Positions 46,884-59,232 of a stretch of DNA of 64,000 nucleotides are shown one piece after another; position 1 is the first letter of the stretch; each line of letters opens with the position of its first letter. The stretch lies in the NCBI GenBank assembly GCA_000499405.2, contig HG738139.1:4059561-4123560 (forward strand), read 5' to 3'. The notes under the pieces are model-generated. The model had not been told where the DNA came from. It saw nothing but the letters and a program-made list of their open reading frames with translations, and searched no databases. Both the position numbers and the translations under genes were made by a program. The stretch comes from Onchocerca volvulus. Taxonomy: Eukaryota > Nematoda > Chromadorea > Rhabditida > Onchocercidae.

Positions 46884-48254
46884 TCATGCAGATGATCGAG
46901 TTTTCGCAACATTTTCTGAAGTAGTTTGCTTTGTTCCTGAGTTCACATCATTAACATCCTTTACAGCTGAGTTATTTTCTTCTGTAACATGCTTCGGATC
47001 AACGATCTTGAAAAGTCCATTAGCCTGAACTCGTACATCCTGGAATGATCGTCCATCTTCATCCGTTCGCAACCTACTCCGGAGCTGACCGCTCACATAT
47101 ATTTGTATTCCTGAAATATGGCCGAAAGAAATTAAATCATCAATGGCTGATAAAGAGGTTAAATCACCAATGATCTAGCAGTTCAAAAATAATTATTTTT
47201 AAACAATGAAGAATAATCAAGAAATGATCAAAATATGTAATTCTTTTATGAAATAATTAGTACGTAAAATTAGTATACCTTCGCGTACGTGATCCTTGAT
47301 ATAATCGACTATATTATTAGGCGCAAAAACATCGACAAAGGAAATGAATCGTCCAGAGCCTCGACGATCAACTTCAACAAAATTTTACACACAATTTTTC
47401 GTTTTTTTTCTCGATAATTTATTAGTAAATTCAATGTAAAGAATTCTTTATTCCTTACTTCTTTTATTGGATTTTGCATATTTTCGGTTTTCTAAAAATC
47501 AATTTAATTTCTTAAGAAAAATCAATATCTTACCACTTGTTGTTGACAGCTTTACAATGGCATACTGCCGACCAGTTGGCATCGTATACACTCTCGGTGG
47601 TCCTCGAACAACACCAGTTACCTCGATATGATTCTCACTGCAAAAACATGCAATGTGAAAAGGAATAACTAAGAAAAGAGGTGTTAAATCTTAAAAATGA
47701 TGAAAAAAAGAAAATTTTCAATCTCTTATATCCTTTTTTTTTCACTCATAAGAGTATTCTATTATATCTAAAAAAAACAAATAGATAACTTACTCAAAAT
47801 TATAACGTGTCCTGGAATCTACATCAGCTTCCGATTCTACAAAATCTTCAGCATCTGCAGGAAAATTTGCACCATCATCACTGACTTCTCCAACCATTTT
47901 CTGGCCTTGTGTAGCCAAATTTCTTTCAGCATACTAAAAAAAGGAAAAAAAAATTTTACTGGAATTAACAAATACGATTAGAGATATATAAATTTCACTA
48001 AAACTTAATCTAATCTTTGAAATTTCCATAGCAACATGGAATCAGATAGATATCGACTGAATTTAAGCTAACTGTTGCATCATAATATTTACCTCATCAA
48101 GATTACGGGGAAATTACTCTCTGCATTACGATTATCTGTAGCATCAAAATTATTTATTACATTAATATTGGAAAACAACGGAGCATACCTGTAGCAGTTG
48201 TGCTCGTTGTATAACAGGCCAACGTTGCAATACTCGACTTAATAATTGGATCAT
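46884..48254 (-). CDS. mitochondrial single-stranded DNA-binding protein (SSB/OB fold)
   Basis: Five exons (48254-48189, 47933-47794, 47637-47534, 47371-47279, 47110-46884) join in phase to 209 residues. The first 22 residues (MIQLLSRVLQRWPVIQRAQL) carry Arg but no acid and look like a mitochondrial presequence. A linker rich in D/E follows. The OB fold (about 70-175) shows the SSB pattern: NHIEVTGVVRGPPRVYTMPT, QYAIVKLST, FISFVDVFAPNNIVDYI, REGIQIYVSGQLRSRLRTDE and the closing VRVQANGLFKI. SSB tetramers coat displaced single strands during mtDNA replication. The acceptor of exon 4 (GTTGAAG) is weak but keeps phase. The C-terminus is an acidic/polar tail of about 35 residues. This is probably the orthologue of C. 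elegans mtss-1, but a second SSB-like gene lies next door. A TATTATAG acceptor lies 4 bases before the ATG. Confidence 0.82.
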
Positions 48255-48475
48255 TTTCCTATAATATACATTAAATATCAACGTGATGTAAATCTTATCT
48301 AATCACAGTTTTTACTTAAATTTCCAATAAATGATAACTTTTCTGAAAACTTATCTGAATGATTCAGAATAGCATATCAGAGAAATATCAATGATACATT
48401 TAAGCATCGAATATTCTCTCACACACTTTTCTTTTTATTTTATCTATATCTATATCTATATATATATCTATATCT

Positions 48476-48507
<32 letters not shown>

Positions 48508-49316
48508 TATTTATATCCATCTGTACAATATCTGTACTAAACGCATGTCAAAAGGCAATATTCGATCAAGATACTGTAATGATAATCTCATATCACACAA
48601 ATGATATCGATTTCCTGATATCATATAATTTAAAAAAAAAATATATAAAACATTCTCAACATGAAAAAATAACTGTAACTTATTGTAAAGTCAATCTAGT
48701 ATATATCAGAAATTAAATTAGAGAAACATTAAATGCAACTTGAAAATAATGAAAAAGCACGATAAGTTACGAAAGAAATATAATTTTAGCAAATCTAATA
48801 AAGATTGAAAATATAATTAAAAAGATCATTGCTTTCGATGAGTAACTGAGATTGATGACTGTGGAAAGAGTTGTAGAGAAATAAAGAATCACTGTAAAAC
48901 TAGAAAAAAAAAAAACTTCAAACTCCCTAAAATCTCGAATCCTTGTTTAGAAATGATCGAATATGCCCGTAGTACAGCGAAACGGGATGCTCGCATGTAG
49001 TGGTACAGACCACTGACCTCCTAAACTCTTACAGACCACTGACTTCCTAAACTCCCTCCTGAAATCTGAAATATGCGAATTACCTTAAAATCTGTCTGGA
49101 CTGCTTTTAGTAGAGAGCCATATGAGGCTTTCTAGGCTCTCTAGGCTACATGAAAATAGTGAGTACTTGGGATGGATGTTGTTATATCACATTCGCAGGA
49201 TTGCGTTATGATTTAGCGAAGCAACATAAATGAACTTGCGCTTGAAATTATAATGTCCGGGTGATTATATATATATGTATAATGCTTTAAAATTCTAGGG
49301 AGATTTATCGGGAAAG
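48255..49316. promoter_or_regulatory. shared upstream region of two divergent SSB-like genes
   Basis: About 1.06 kb separate the start codons. It contains an (ATCTAT)n tract (48442-48507), a 2 x 26-base tandem duplication (49004-49055, TACAGACCACTGACCTCCTA unit) in a GC-richer island at 48.96-49.25 kb, and TCTAGGCTCTCTAGGCT near 49131. The island, placed between two head-to-head genes, may be a shared promoter. Confidence 0.45.
48442..48507. repeat. (ATCTAT)n microsatellite
   Basis: About 66 bases of TATCTATATCTATATCTATA alternating with short TATA runs. Confidence 0.9.
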
Positions 49317-50961
49317 ATGTTCCGTGAAGTATTGTCAAGATATGCTTCAAGCATACCGGTAGTTCAACAGGTTCGTTTTTAGATAGAGCCTATCTTTAGT
49401 TTCCATTCTCTTCGTTATCTTAATCTTAATAAATCTTAATGATTCTTAATTTCTTCATTATCATAATAACTAGTTTAAGATATTCTCCATTATCATTATC
49501 TTAATCTTCGTTATCAAACTTCTTCCAAAACGTCCTTATCTAGATTTAAGGAATGAAATGATTAACTATTTTAGAGAAATATCATTGATATATTATCATT
49601 TTCAGTAATAACGATTTTACAGTATCTGTACATAATTTATCTTTTTTAAAGCAAACTAGAAAATACTTCTTCAGGTTTCTAGACGATTGTTTGCGGCGCA
49701 AGCCAATTTGCAGCAACAGACAGATACAAGTAGCCAAACCTCGTCAGATGGACTTAATGAGCAGATTAACTCGACGGTCAATCGTAGGAAGTAAGGCACT
49801 CTGTATAGTTCGAGTAACATTACTACTCTTTGGCATTATGATAGTCTCACCTAGCTCATTAACATATGACTTTTTGTTATCCGACTTTGTTGTTAAAATT
49901 TCGGCAGAATAAAAGAATCATGGATATCTACTTAATAAACTAATTAGTTAGTTAGTCATTGACTCTCAACGAATTAACTAGTTATGTAGTCATTTCTTTT
50001 ATTGGTAATTTAGTTATGTTGATGAATTAGATGCTTTAAAGTTTAAAAGTCACTTATTTAGCTATTTTCCTTACCATTTTAACCATTTCGGCCAGTCTTT
50101 CATTTATTATCTATAAAAGTTCAAATCATATTATGGATGTAATTTGTAGCATCAATCGAGTTTGTCTTAGTGGAACAGTAACAAGCAAACCATTTTATGG
50201 AACGACGAGAAATGGCGGCAAATTTGGTGTTGTTCGCATTACCTCAAATTCATTTGGCGGTATTGTTTACTATGCAACATTTCATCGGTTTCGCAGCGAG
50301 AAATAATCTTTGTTAAAATTTAGAAATAAATTTTGTTAAGATTAGGGTGTTTTGTTCAATTTGATTGTCATGAAGGATTCGCTGATGATTGCTTTCGTTA
50401 TCATCGGAATAAGGCAATCGATCCTTACTTGCACGTCATTATGGAGTGATTGATAGTAATAAAGTTGCTGGAGCACTTGTTTGCTTAAGTAATGATGTTA
50501 TCAGAAAAAAAAAAATTGATTTTTCAAGAAATCTGTTCTTCATTGTTAAGATTTATGTTCGTTAAAAAACATACAATATATTTAGATGTTTTATAGGCCA
50601 ATATGATTTCCGAGTGCGAATAGGAACACGAACTTCGCTTGCATATTGCAAAGAAAATGTCGGTGAAGGTAAGCTGTAGTGCTAAAATCAAAATTATTAG
50701 TTAGTTCACCCTTGGAAAATGTAAAAATTCCATTTCTATGCTTTGCGAAATTTAGGTTCGCACTTGTTCGTTTTCGGTCGTTTAGCGACTTTTCCAAGAG
50801 CTGCAGCGGATGGAACACAAGGTTCAAGTGGAACTGTAATGGCATCCCGCATATCAGTGGAGAGCAGTTCTGCTACAGCTGCTATTAATGAAAATGAACA
50901 ATTTGAAGATGTTGATTTATCAGCCGAAGAAGATTTAGAGCAAATTGAAGCGAAAAAATGA
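49317..50961 (+). CDS. divergent mitochondrial SSB-like protein (second copy)
   Basis: Five exons (49317-49370, 49675-49790, 50150-50259, 50597-50668, 50756-50961) join in phase to 185 residues. The start (MFREVLSRYASSIPVVQQVS, then RRLFAAQ) is basic and amphipathic, like a mitochondrial presequence. An SSB-like OB fold follows (about 57-140): NINRVCLSGTVTSKPFYGTT, GGKFGVVRITS, FRVRIGTRTSLAYC and GEGSHLFVFGRLATF, the last matching the SSB pattern of a glycine followed by VxVxGxL. The usual aromatic residues after strand 3 are not obvious, so it is more diverged than the neighbour at 46.9-48.3 kb. The C-terminus is acidic (QFEDVDLSAEEDLEQIEAKK), as is common in SSBs. An ATTCTAG acceptor lies about 17 bases before the ATG. 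Family assignment is by pattern only. Confidence 0.72.
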
Positions 50962-51960
50962 ATGTCTTGATTTTGTCATTATTCGTCTTATCTGTGTTTT
51001 TTGAGATTTTTTAATGAATCTTTTGATACTTATGTATTTGTAAGAAAAATTCTTTCCAAATAAAATTGGAATAAAACATCTGTTTTGATTGTTGCGAGCA
51101 AGTTTTACGAACTATATTTTAAATTTGATCTTCAATCTTTTACATCCGGTAAATTGAATTCTAATGGATATATGATAAATATTGACGAATAATCAATAAC
51201 TAACAGATGGTAAGGTAATAATGATAATTAAATATAAGCGGGTAGATTTGTAGTAATGGATGAAACGCATTTAGCTTAACTTATAGCACTTAGTTTTATA
51301 TTTGTTGATACTAGTTTTCGAGTAAGGATATTGTTGTAAGAGTAATTTATGTAACAGAAATAATGTTAATAGGAAATTATTATTTAATCTATAAAGTTTT
51401 GTTATAATGATCATTTAATACGAAAGGTCAAAATTGAAATTTGTTAGTAATAGCAATGGGAAATTACACTACTGCTTGAAATGATTGATTTGCAGCATGT
51501 TGTGTTACGTACTATAAATCTCTTCGATTTCGATTTTTTTTTTTTTTTCTTTGTAAAGGAGGGAAATAGTGCTGGGAAAGAGAGCGGCGGTAACTGCAGG
51601 TGCATGAGAAAGATATATTTGATAACAATATATAAGCTGGAAATGTAAATGATTAACTAATAGATCAACGAAATGTCTCGGCAATACTTCATTTGAAACA
51701 TAAAAACTGTTCGTTGCTGTCATCTCTTTACGTTTGAATGAATAATGCTGACAAATTATTAATGATTTATATAGATTTGTTCGAAACGATAGATAAATGT
51801 TTATTTTTGAGTTTTAATCATAAATGTTTATTTTTGAGTTTTAATCATCCGGGAGTTTTATTATACATTGAGTGTTTAATGATATATTCAAATGCAGTGC
51901 AGAAGTTGTGATTAACCTTTCCAGATCTTCGTTGTTCAACGAATTTGATCGCTTATTTCA
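50962..51960. other. intergenic region upstream of SNAP-29
   Basis: Two AATAAA-like signals lie about 100-115 bases after the upstream stop codon. A perfect 2 x 27-base tandem duplication (unit AAATGTTTATTTTTGAGTTT...) is at 51795-51848. A CTTTCCAG acceptor at about 51924 precedes the SNAP-29 ATG by some 36 bases. No other supported feature. Confidence 0.6.
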
Positions 51961-54099
51961 ATGTCATCAAATCCATTTGACGACAATTATGTAAATCCGA
52001 GTATTTATAATGGTAAATTACAGATTAATTTCATCACATTTTCATATCATATCTGTTGCTTTTTTTTTTCTTTTTCTTTTTCATCTAGATTTGCTTTTTC
52101 AACTTTGATGTTAGGGAATGGAAATTTTTGAAGTGTCGAGATTTTCTATGTTCGATTTTAACCTTTTTGCATATACATCTCGTATTTTATGCCATGAATA
52201 TCTGAACAAAATTTGTCTAAGAGAATGGTTTGCATTAATTCACAATATTAGGAGATATTTTTTATCTATTCATTTTCAATAAACTGTGATTATATAGAAT
52301 CATTTATTTTTTTAATACGATAAGAAATTTTATTCATTTTTTATTAATGTCTTCTCTCTATGTAACATGTTTGAATTACTAATACATATTTAAATAATAG
52401 CAGTTCTGAAAACATATGCTGCAAATATTGTTATTAATTATGATATGAAATTATTTTGTGTATGGGGAAATTCTTTAGTGTTATAAAGCTTATTAAATTC
52501 TAATTTCACATGATAAAGAAGTATTAACTCAAATTAACAAATGAATTTAAGAACGTAATTTATAATTAACAGTTATCTGGAAAAATTTTGTCTGGTTTTA
52601 GGACCGGTGAAAAGTTACACGACGATGAATTCTAACAATAGTGGCGGCAGCATCGAAGATGATGTTAATTTCTATGAACGGGAACTAGAACGTTACATGC
52701 AAGAATCATTAGATAGCACAGAGCGATCAAGGAAGAATTTGGAACAAAGTGAACAAATGGGTATCGCAACTGCCCAGGTATTGATTCTCATTTTTTGTTT
52801 CAAAAAGGATATGCGAATGAATTCTGTATTGCATTTTGTGTAAATGATTTGTTTAGGATTTATTAACTCAAAGGGAGAAGTTGGAACATACGGAAAAGAA
52901 TCTTGATGATATCGATAGAACAACAAAAATGACCCAGCGTAATTTGAATAGTTTAAAATCCGTCTTCGGTGGTTTCTTCAAAAATAAGTTTTCCCGTGCG
53001 CCAAAAGATGAACCATCTGTAAGATTTCGCTGTTTTTCAAATTTGTAATCGGTAAACGGTAACCATAGGATAAAAATATCGAGAATACTAAATTAAGAGA
53101 AAAAAGTACTAATTTTTTTCTAGTTTTTCTGTGCTGAGTATTATTCATCATTAATTATAACTTATCTCTCATTGAGTTGTACTGGATGCAACTTATCTCT
53201 CATTGAGTTGTACTGGATGTATAAATGAACGATTTTTGAGATTTAAAATTGGAATGAAGTGTTTATAGAATTCGATTTTCATCTTAATATATATAGTGCA
53301 TCGATTGAGCAGCAATCATGGTGATTAGTAATACTAATGGTTTTCATATCATATCATATATCATTCATATTACAGATCTATGTATATCAATTATGCTCTA
53401 TATATATATATATAGCTCAAGTTAACCAAAAAAAATATATATATATAATTGCAGATGACTCCATCGAAATCGGATTCAATTCTTGGAAATACTGTGGATA
53501 AATTAAATAATGATTCTAAAAGAGGTTCATGCTATACTGAAGGCGCTATATCCGCATCTGGTCCGACATTAAGTGAAAGTTCACGGGCTGCAATTAAAGG
53601 AACACGTTGGGAAAGCATGGACAATGAAATTGATTCTAACCTTGGTAATAACTCTTCCTTTTATATTCTGTTTTGACGGTTTCATATGATTTTAGCAATT
53701 TTTCAAAATATTGAATGGATTTAGAATCAATGAGTTCACAACTGGCTCGATTACGTATGCTAGGTGAAGCTATTGGTGAGGAAGTAGATTCGCAGAATGC
53801 AATGTTAGATAGAATTCAAGTTAAAGCTGAACGCACCAATGCACGTGTCAAGGATCAGGATAAACAGGTCTGCGCTTTACATGAGATTTTTTTTTTTATC
53901 TATCTTAAAAAAGTATTTGATTCGTATTAGATCTTCAGATTTGCTTGAGAAAATTGCAATAAGGAAATTTATTTATTTTAATTGATAATATATTTCAATC
54001 AACATTGATTTCATGTTTTTTCAGATGAAAAAATTGCTTGGTTCAGCAGATAAAGAGGAAGAACAGCCTTCGCTGCCATCTGTTAGCAAGAAAAGGTGA
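51961..54099 (+). CDS. snap-29: SNAP-29, Qbc-SNARE
   Basis: Six exons (51961-52012, 52602-52777, 52857-53018, 53455-53644, 53725-53867, 54025-54099) join in phase to 265 residues, the SNAP-29 size. An N-terminal NPF motif (MSSNPFDD), typical of SNAP-29 and absent from SNAP-25, binds EH-domain proteins. The first SNARE helix (about 33-115) reads ERELERYMQESLDSTERSRK through LDDIDRTTKMTQRNLNSLKS. A Ser-rich linker follows without a palmitoylated Cys cluster (one Cys only). The second SNARE helix starts SMSSQLARLRMLGEAIGEEV and carries the glutamine layer in DSQNAMLDRI. SNAP-29 supplies two helices to endosomal and autophagosome-lysosome fusion SNARE bundles. Intron 3 contains a perfect 2 x 31-base duplication (53159-53219). 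Confidence 0.95.
53159..53219. repeat. 2 x 31-base tandem duplication in snap-29 intron 3
   Basis: The unit begins AACTTATCTCTCATTGAGTT and is repeated without mismatch over the second copy's 30 bases, indicating a recent event. Confidence 0.95.
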
Positions 54100-55016
54100 A
54101 CATTACTTGTTTTTCTTTCAAGTTTTCAAGCTAAATTGGAATGCTTAGATAGTATAATTACAAGCAGAGAAACTATTATAATATTTGGAATCATTTTCAG
54201 AATTATGTATAATGCAGTCAAAAGTGCTTTCTAATATCCGACAGGTGCACATATCGCTTGCTTCATATCTTAGTCTTTTCATTACTACATATTTGGGATT
54301 ACTTCTTTAAACATACTTAATGCAAATCACTTTCTATTTTTGTATCCAAATAATAATTGTATAATTTCGGAATCCATTCTTTCGCATAAAATCTTTCAGT
54401 CTATATTTGATGGAATTTTATCATATTTCATGAATACTATTGTGTATTATTTATTAGTAAATACGATTGATTAAAACAAGACCGGGCTTACACATTCATA
54501 CTTAATAATGTACTTCTATCACACTAGAATATAGCTAACTTGGTACAATCGATAACGAAATTTTCGCATAAATTGAAATAATTTTAGCTATTATAAACAT
54601 ATTAGCAATTAGAAAGTGTAAAAAGTCGATAATTATGGATGTACGAACATTTTTTTTCTTTTTTAAAATTTTATCTATGAAAAATTATTCATAATAATAA
54701 TCGATATGCCAATTTAAAAGTTCAATAAAAGTTTGTTATATATCGATTAAGTAACTAATAATAGAAGATTATTGCTAAATGATTATCAGCAATAATCAAT
54801 AAAAATGTGAATAGTGTACTTTTTTCCTTTTTTTTTTTTTCATTCATACTCATTTGATGATAGCTATATTGATCAAATTTTCGAATAGCACATTTTTGGC
54901 TAAATGGAATGGAACTATTCAATGATGGTGAATTGGAATTTGAAAATAAAAAAAAAAAAAAAAAGGCGAGAAGTAAGGCTATTACTATCACATTAATATT
55001 CCTCTGTAAATTCATT
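54100..55016. other. convergent 3' intergenic region
   Basis: Between snap-29 (+) and the ground-like gene (-). AT-rich with T and A runs at 54828-54841 and 54949-54964. ORFs near 54755-55156 on either strand are shadows of the ground-like exon. Nothing else supported. Confidence 0.65.
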
Positions 55017-56557
55017 TCATTCCAATCTTGGACGACTATTTCCCGTAAGAAAAGCATAACAATTGATGTTATCCAACGATTGCAAACAATAAATGCTTGT
55101 TGTTGTAACATAGGAGAAATCACCGTAAGCACAAATAACATTAAAATAACCACCAAGAAGTGCTTCAGCTGCTCGCATTATTTTTGTTTTTGCTTCTTGT
55201 ACTGTTTGACCAGCCATATTCTGTGCGATAAATTAATAAAAATTCATTAAAATTATATTCAAATTTTATTCTAATATTGTTAATTAATATATCAAGATTT
55301 TATAATTGTTAATTAATTTAAATATGAATATTATATGTAAAAATCATTAAAATTACATTCAAATTTGATCCTAATTATTGTTAATTAATACATCAAAATT
55401 TTATAATTGTTAATTAATTTAAATATGAACATTAGGAAAGTAGTATCAATTTATTAAAGATAACTTGATTTATATAATGAAATATTCCGATATAATCAAT
55501 TTCTATTAAATCATAATTTTTAGAATAAAAAAAAATATATATATATATATCTATTATTTATAGCGAAATAGTTCCTTTTATAACAATTTAAAAATTTTTT
55601 TTCAGTTTCTTAATAATTTTATGTACTATTAATATGTAACTATGATAAAGCCATTTTTTTCAATATTTTTTTTTTTTCAAAAACAAATTTGATAAAAAGA
55701 ATAAAGAGGAAAACTGGTACGAATAAAATGGCTTTAATTGATTTTAGCCAAAAATTATAATCAAAAATGGATTGAATGATTAAAATAATCGAAATAGTTA
55801 TCGAAGAAAAGTTTTCAGGTATACTCTTTCAAAAATGCACAAAAAACGAAATTTGCAAATATTAAAATACTTAAGGATAATAAAGATGCTGTATAGTAGA
55901 AGCAAAGAAGCAATAAAAATGCCTTGTTGTGGGAGCAAAGAAGCAATAAAAGTGCCTTATTGTAGGAACAAAGAAGCAATAAAAATGCCTTATTGTGGGA
56001 ACAAAGAAATAATAAAAGTATCTTATAATAGGAGCAAAGAAGCAATAAAAATGCCTTTTGATAGGTGGGGTTAATCGTTAACCGTTAATTTCAATATAAT
56101 TAATATTTCAAATCTCTTCCTTTTCTTATTCCAAAGATATATATATATATATTTTTTGTATAAATAATTGAAAGTTTTTATAAATTCAAATTATCATATT
56201 TTATTAAAATTATTTTTAATTTCCCTCCGTCATAATAATTAATCAATTAATTAATTAATGATATAAAAAATAAAATGATGCATCATTTACCTGTAGCATT
56301 ATATTTTGCAAACTTTTACTATTACATTTTCGTTCATCGACAATTTCCACTTCTTCATAATCAATTCCTCGTCTTTGTATGCTATGATTTATGATCAATT
56401 TTTGCGGTCCATTTAAACATGCTGAATTACATGCTGATTTTGATAAACATTTGCATGACGAATTCGTGCTTCTTTCACCGTCACAAAATGATATATTCAG
56501 AAGAAATGGAATTGAAATGAAGAAAATTTTGAAATTAAATCCATCGTTATGTTTCAT
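55017..56557 (-). CDS. secreted ground-like domain protein (Grl family)
   Basis: Two exons (56557-56291 and 55220-55017) join in phase to 156 residues. I chose the ATG at 56557 because ATTTTCAG lies one base upstream, a textbook trans-splice site, and because it puts a signal peptide at the start: a hydrophobic core IFFISIPFLLNISF, then CDGERS. A Cys cluster follows (CKCLSKSACNSAC). Residues about 77-150 match the nematode ground-like domain: KCNSKSLQNIM, MRAAEALLGGYFNVICAYGD, FSYVTTTSIYC and INCYAFLTG, with its four conserved cysteines. The family is nematode-specific, secreted and hedgehog-related; roles in cuticle and moulting are proposed, with molecular function unknown. The 1.07-kb intron holds a 33-base minisatellite and a 100-base tandem duplication. 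Confidence 0.87.
55244..55435. repeat. 2 x 100-base tandem duplication in the ground-like gene intron
   Basis: TCATTAAAATTATATTCAAA at 55244 recurs at 55344 (one change), and the two copies stay about 90% alike through TTATAATTGTTAATTAATTT. The array starts only about 24 bases from the exon 2 acceptor. Confidence 0.9.
55895..56058. repeat. 33-base minisatellite, about five copies
   Basis: The unit begins AGCAAAGAAGCAATAAAAAT, followed by GCCTTATTGTGGG. Because 33 is a multiple of three, it reads as an 11-residue repeat on both strands (KEAIKMPYCGN on plus). It lies in the intron of the ground-like gene, so coding use is unlikely. Confidence 0.9.
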
Positions 56558-59232
56558 TCTGAAAATTTCATTCATATCTTTTTTTGTAAAATAATTGTAA
56601 ATTTTTGAAAGTTTCGAAAAAGTAAAAGTTTGAATTTTTGAACGTCTCAATTAGTTGATATGGAAAAGAAGTAATTGGCTAAAATTGTTTTCCTTTTCAT
56701 TTTTACTTGAATTAATTATAATAATTAAATTATGTAAAATTTGAGCATATTTTACGTACAATGGACAAATTATTGAAGATTATCTATAAGCATATATCTT
56801 CTTAGATCAATATTTGAACTTTTTTTTTTGGCCTAACTATAAGGAAATTCGGGTTTTCTAAACTAATCTGTAAAAATACTTTTTTTTTCTTTTCTTTTTT
56901 ATGTAGATCAAAGGTCAAATGAAAAAAAACAACAATGAAATATACATTGGATATTTCTTTTTTCTTCTCTTTTCAAAATTATCTTATGTAATTGTGAAAA
57001 TGATCGTTATATTTAAATTAATTAAAAAAAAAAAAAAAAATCGAACTTCAAACTCATATTTAACATTTTATGCAAATAATAAATGAATATATCTCAAAGA
57101 TGAATCATTTAAAAAAAAAAAAAAAAAAACTAAATTATTCAATTTTAAAACAAAAAAAGTAAACAAAATAATAAACTGATTATTGTATTCAAATACATAG
57201 GAATATCTTATTCATTTCATTTTTCTTTTTATTCGAACTTATTGCAAATTATACTTATTCTTTTCTTTTTTTTTTTGGCCAAATTATATTAAACTTGCAA
57301 AATTTTTTTAATTAAATTTCTTAATGAATATTTGTGAAACCGAAAATTGAAAGATTAAAAAATTCTAGTATTCAATTAATAGAGAATTATAAAATATTAA
57401 TATTACAAAAATTAATATTAGGTAATTCCGATTAAATAGAATGTTAAAATTTTTCCCAAATGGAAGAAGAAGAAGATATTTTTCATGGATGAAATAAAAT
57501 GATGAATAAAAGAGATATCGCCGATGAAATTGCAAGAACTAAAATCAAAGAGGACCGTTATCATCGGATTGTAGTACGAATATTTTTATAGGTCATAAAT
57601 CGCATTCTATCACATCTTATCTTTCGTTTGATAGTAAAAAAAAAAAAAAAGTTTGAAAAAAGAAAAAAAAAAGAAAATTAACGAAAACATTTTATCTGCC
57701 AATATATTCCTCTTTTTCGTATTATTATTTGCAGTATTTTGTCCTCCTTTATAATTTTATTCTAAAATTCATCGAACAAACTTTTTCCTTCCCGGGAATT
57801 CACGGAAGAACTTCTTTTTTTTTGAAATCTTTTATATTTAAAAATTAATAATTTCAATTATATATATATGATTATTTTCCAAGAAATTACTTCATTCATA
57901 ACTAACAATTCATTTGATATATTTCATTAAAATATCATACTTTTTTTTTCTCTGCTTTTTCCAATTAAAATTTATTACTTTCTTGAATTCATTAAGATTG
58001 AAATATAATAAAATTGATTGGTAGGAATAGAAAATTAAATCATTTTTTCATTATTATGAATGTAAAAACTTTAGCAATAAACAAATCCTGGTGATTTTAT
58101 CTTCAGCAATTAACAAATCTTGGTGGATTTAATTTATCTTTATTTATTCATTATATAATTTCAATTTTTAAAATTAGTAAAATTTTGATTTAAGATGAAA
58201 AATATTTATTCTATTCATATTCATAGTTTCATAATTGGAAATTTGATTTTTAAAATTTTAATTCCTACAAGCAATACGTGACAAATTTAATATTTTTTAA
58301 AAATTTCACAATTTAATTTCTTTTATCAAACTTATTATTACAATGAACAAATAGCAATGATCAAATATAAATGTATATACATGTTAGGAATCATTTATTA
58401 CATATCAATCAAAGGAGATATTATCACTATATCGGAGATTATACCTGTGCATCTATAACAATTATATCAATTATCATTACTTATCATTTACAGGATGCAA
58501 TTCAGATTAGAATTAAAATGTCAATATCATAAGAGCTAATTTTTGAGATAAATTCTTCTTTCGTTAGTTGATATACAAATTGAAAAATTAGTAGCAAATT
58601 ATAGATTTATTATTTGATACAAAATTTTTTTTATCAGTTGTCATACTTTTCCTGAATTTCACCTCTTTGTGTCTTATCAAATTAACACTCATATTTTTGT
58701 TTGGCTTTTAAAAAATTATTATTTAATACAAAATTTCTTTCGATCGATTATTACAGTTTTCCTGAATTTCACCTCCTATCTATGTCTTATCAATTTAATA
58801 CTCGTATCCGGCTTTTAAAAATTATCAGAAAACTATTATAGCTGATATTTCCTTTTATCATTCTTTCTCCTAGGATGTAAATTGATAAGGACAGATAGAT
58901 AGCTATATTACTTTTCACCTATATTTTTTTAAATTTACCAATTTTTTTTATTTTTTTACCTTTTTTTTTTGATTTCAAATAGCATAAAACTATTTTTTTT
59001 TCGTCTTCTAAACTTATGTTTTTCGAGAAAATTTTGTGCTTGAATAAATATTTTATTTATTTTGAAAAATAACATTTTGTCGACATTTTTTTTCCTCATA
59101 ATTTGATCAATTTTTTGAACAAAATTTAATTATTAGTACTACTAATAGTTTGAAATGGAACTTATAAATTGTATAGCCTAAATTAATCTTTGAATATTTA
59201 AATAAATAAATGTTGAAATTTCGCAAAATTAC
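56558..59232. other. AT-rich intergenic stretch
   Basis: Homopolymer-rich, no supported exon. A 30-codon plus-strand ORF starting at about 57498 (MMNKRDIADEIARTKIKEDR) is slightly protein-like but isolated. A diverged duplication at 58606-58825 is listed separately and could hold the last exon of the coiled-coil gene. Confidence 0.55.
58606..58825. repeat. diverged 109-base direct duplication
   Basis: Two copies begin TTATTATTTGATACAAAAT (58608) and TTATTATTTAATACAAAAT (58717). They share TTTTCCTGAATTTCACCTC and end in GGCTTTTAAAAA. On the minus strand both copies contain AAATTCAG followed by a short open frame. Confidence 0.8.

Noticed and set aside
50345..50453. Possible extra exon in the second SSB-like gene
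   Set aside because: The frame is open after a GATTAG acceptor, but including it breaks the SSB pattern, while joining 50259 to 50597 keeps phase and a coherent OB fold.
51505..51723. 72-codon minus-strand ORF upstream of snap-29
   Set aside because: Ends in a poly-K run from a T homopolymer; no acceptor or recognised domain.
54755..55250. ORFs of 113-133 codons on both strands
   Set aside because: They overlap the ground-like exon in other frames and run through a poly-A tract.
55835..56074. Repetitive ORFs, and a possible CRISPR-like array
   Set aside because: The 33-base units are directly adjacent with no unique spacers, so it is a minisatellite; the ORFs are a by-product of the unit length.
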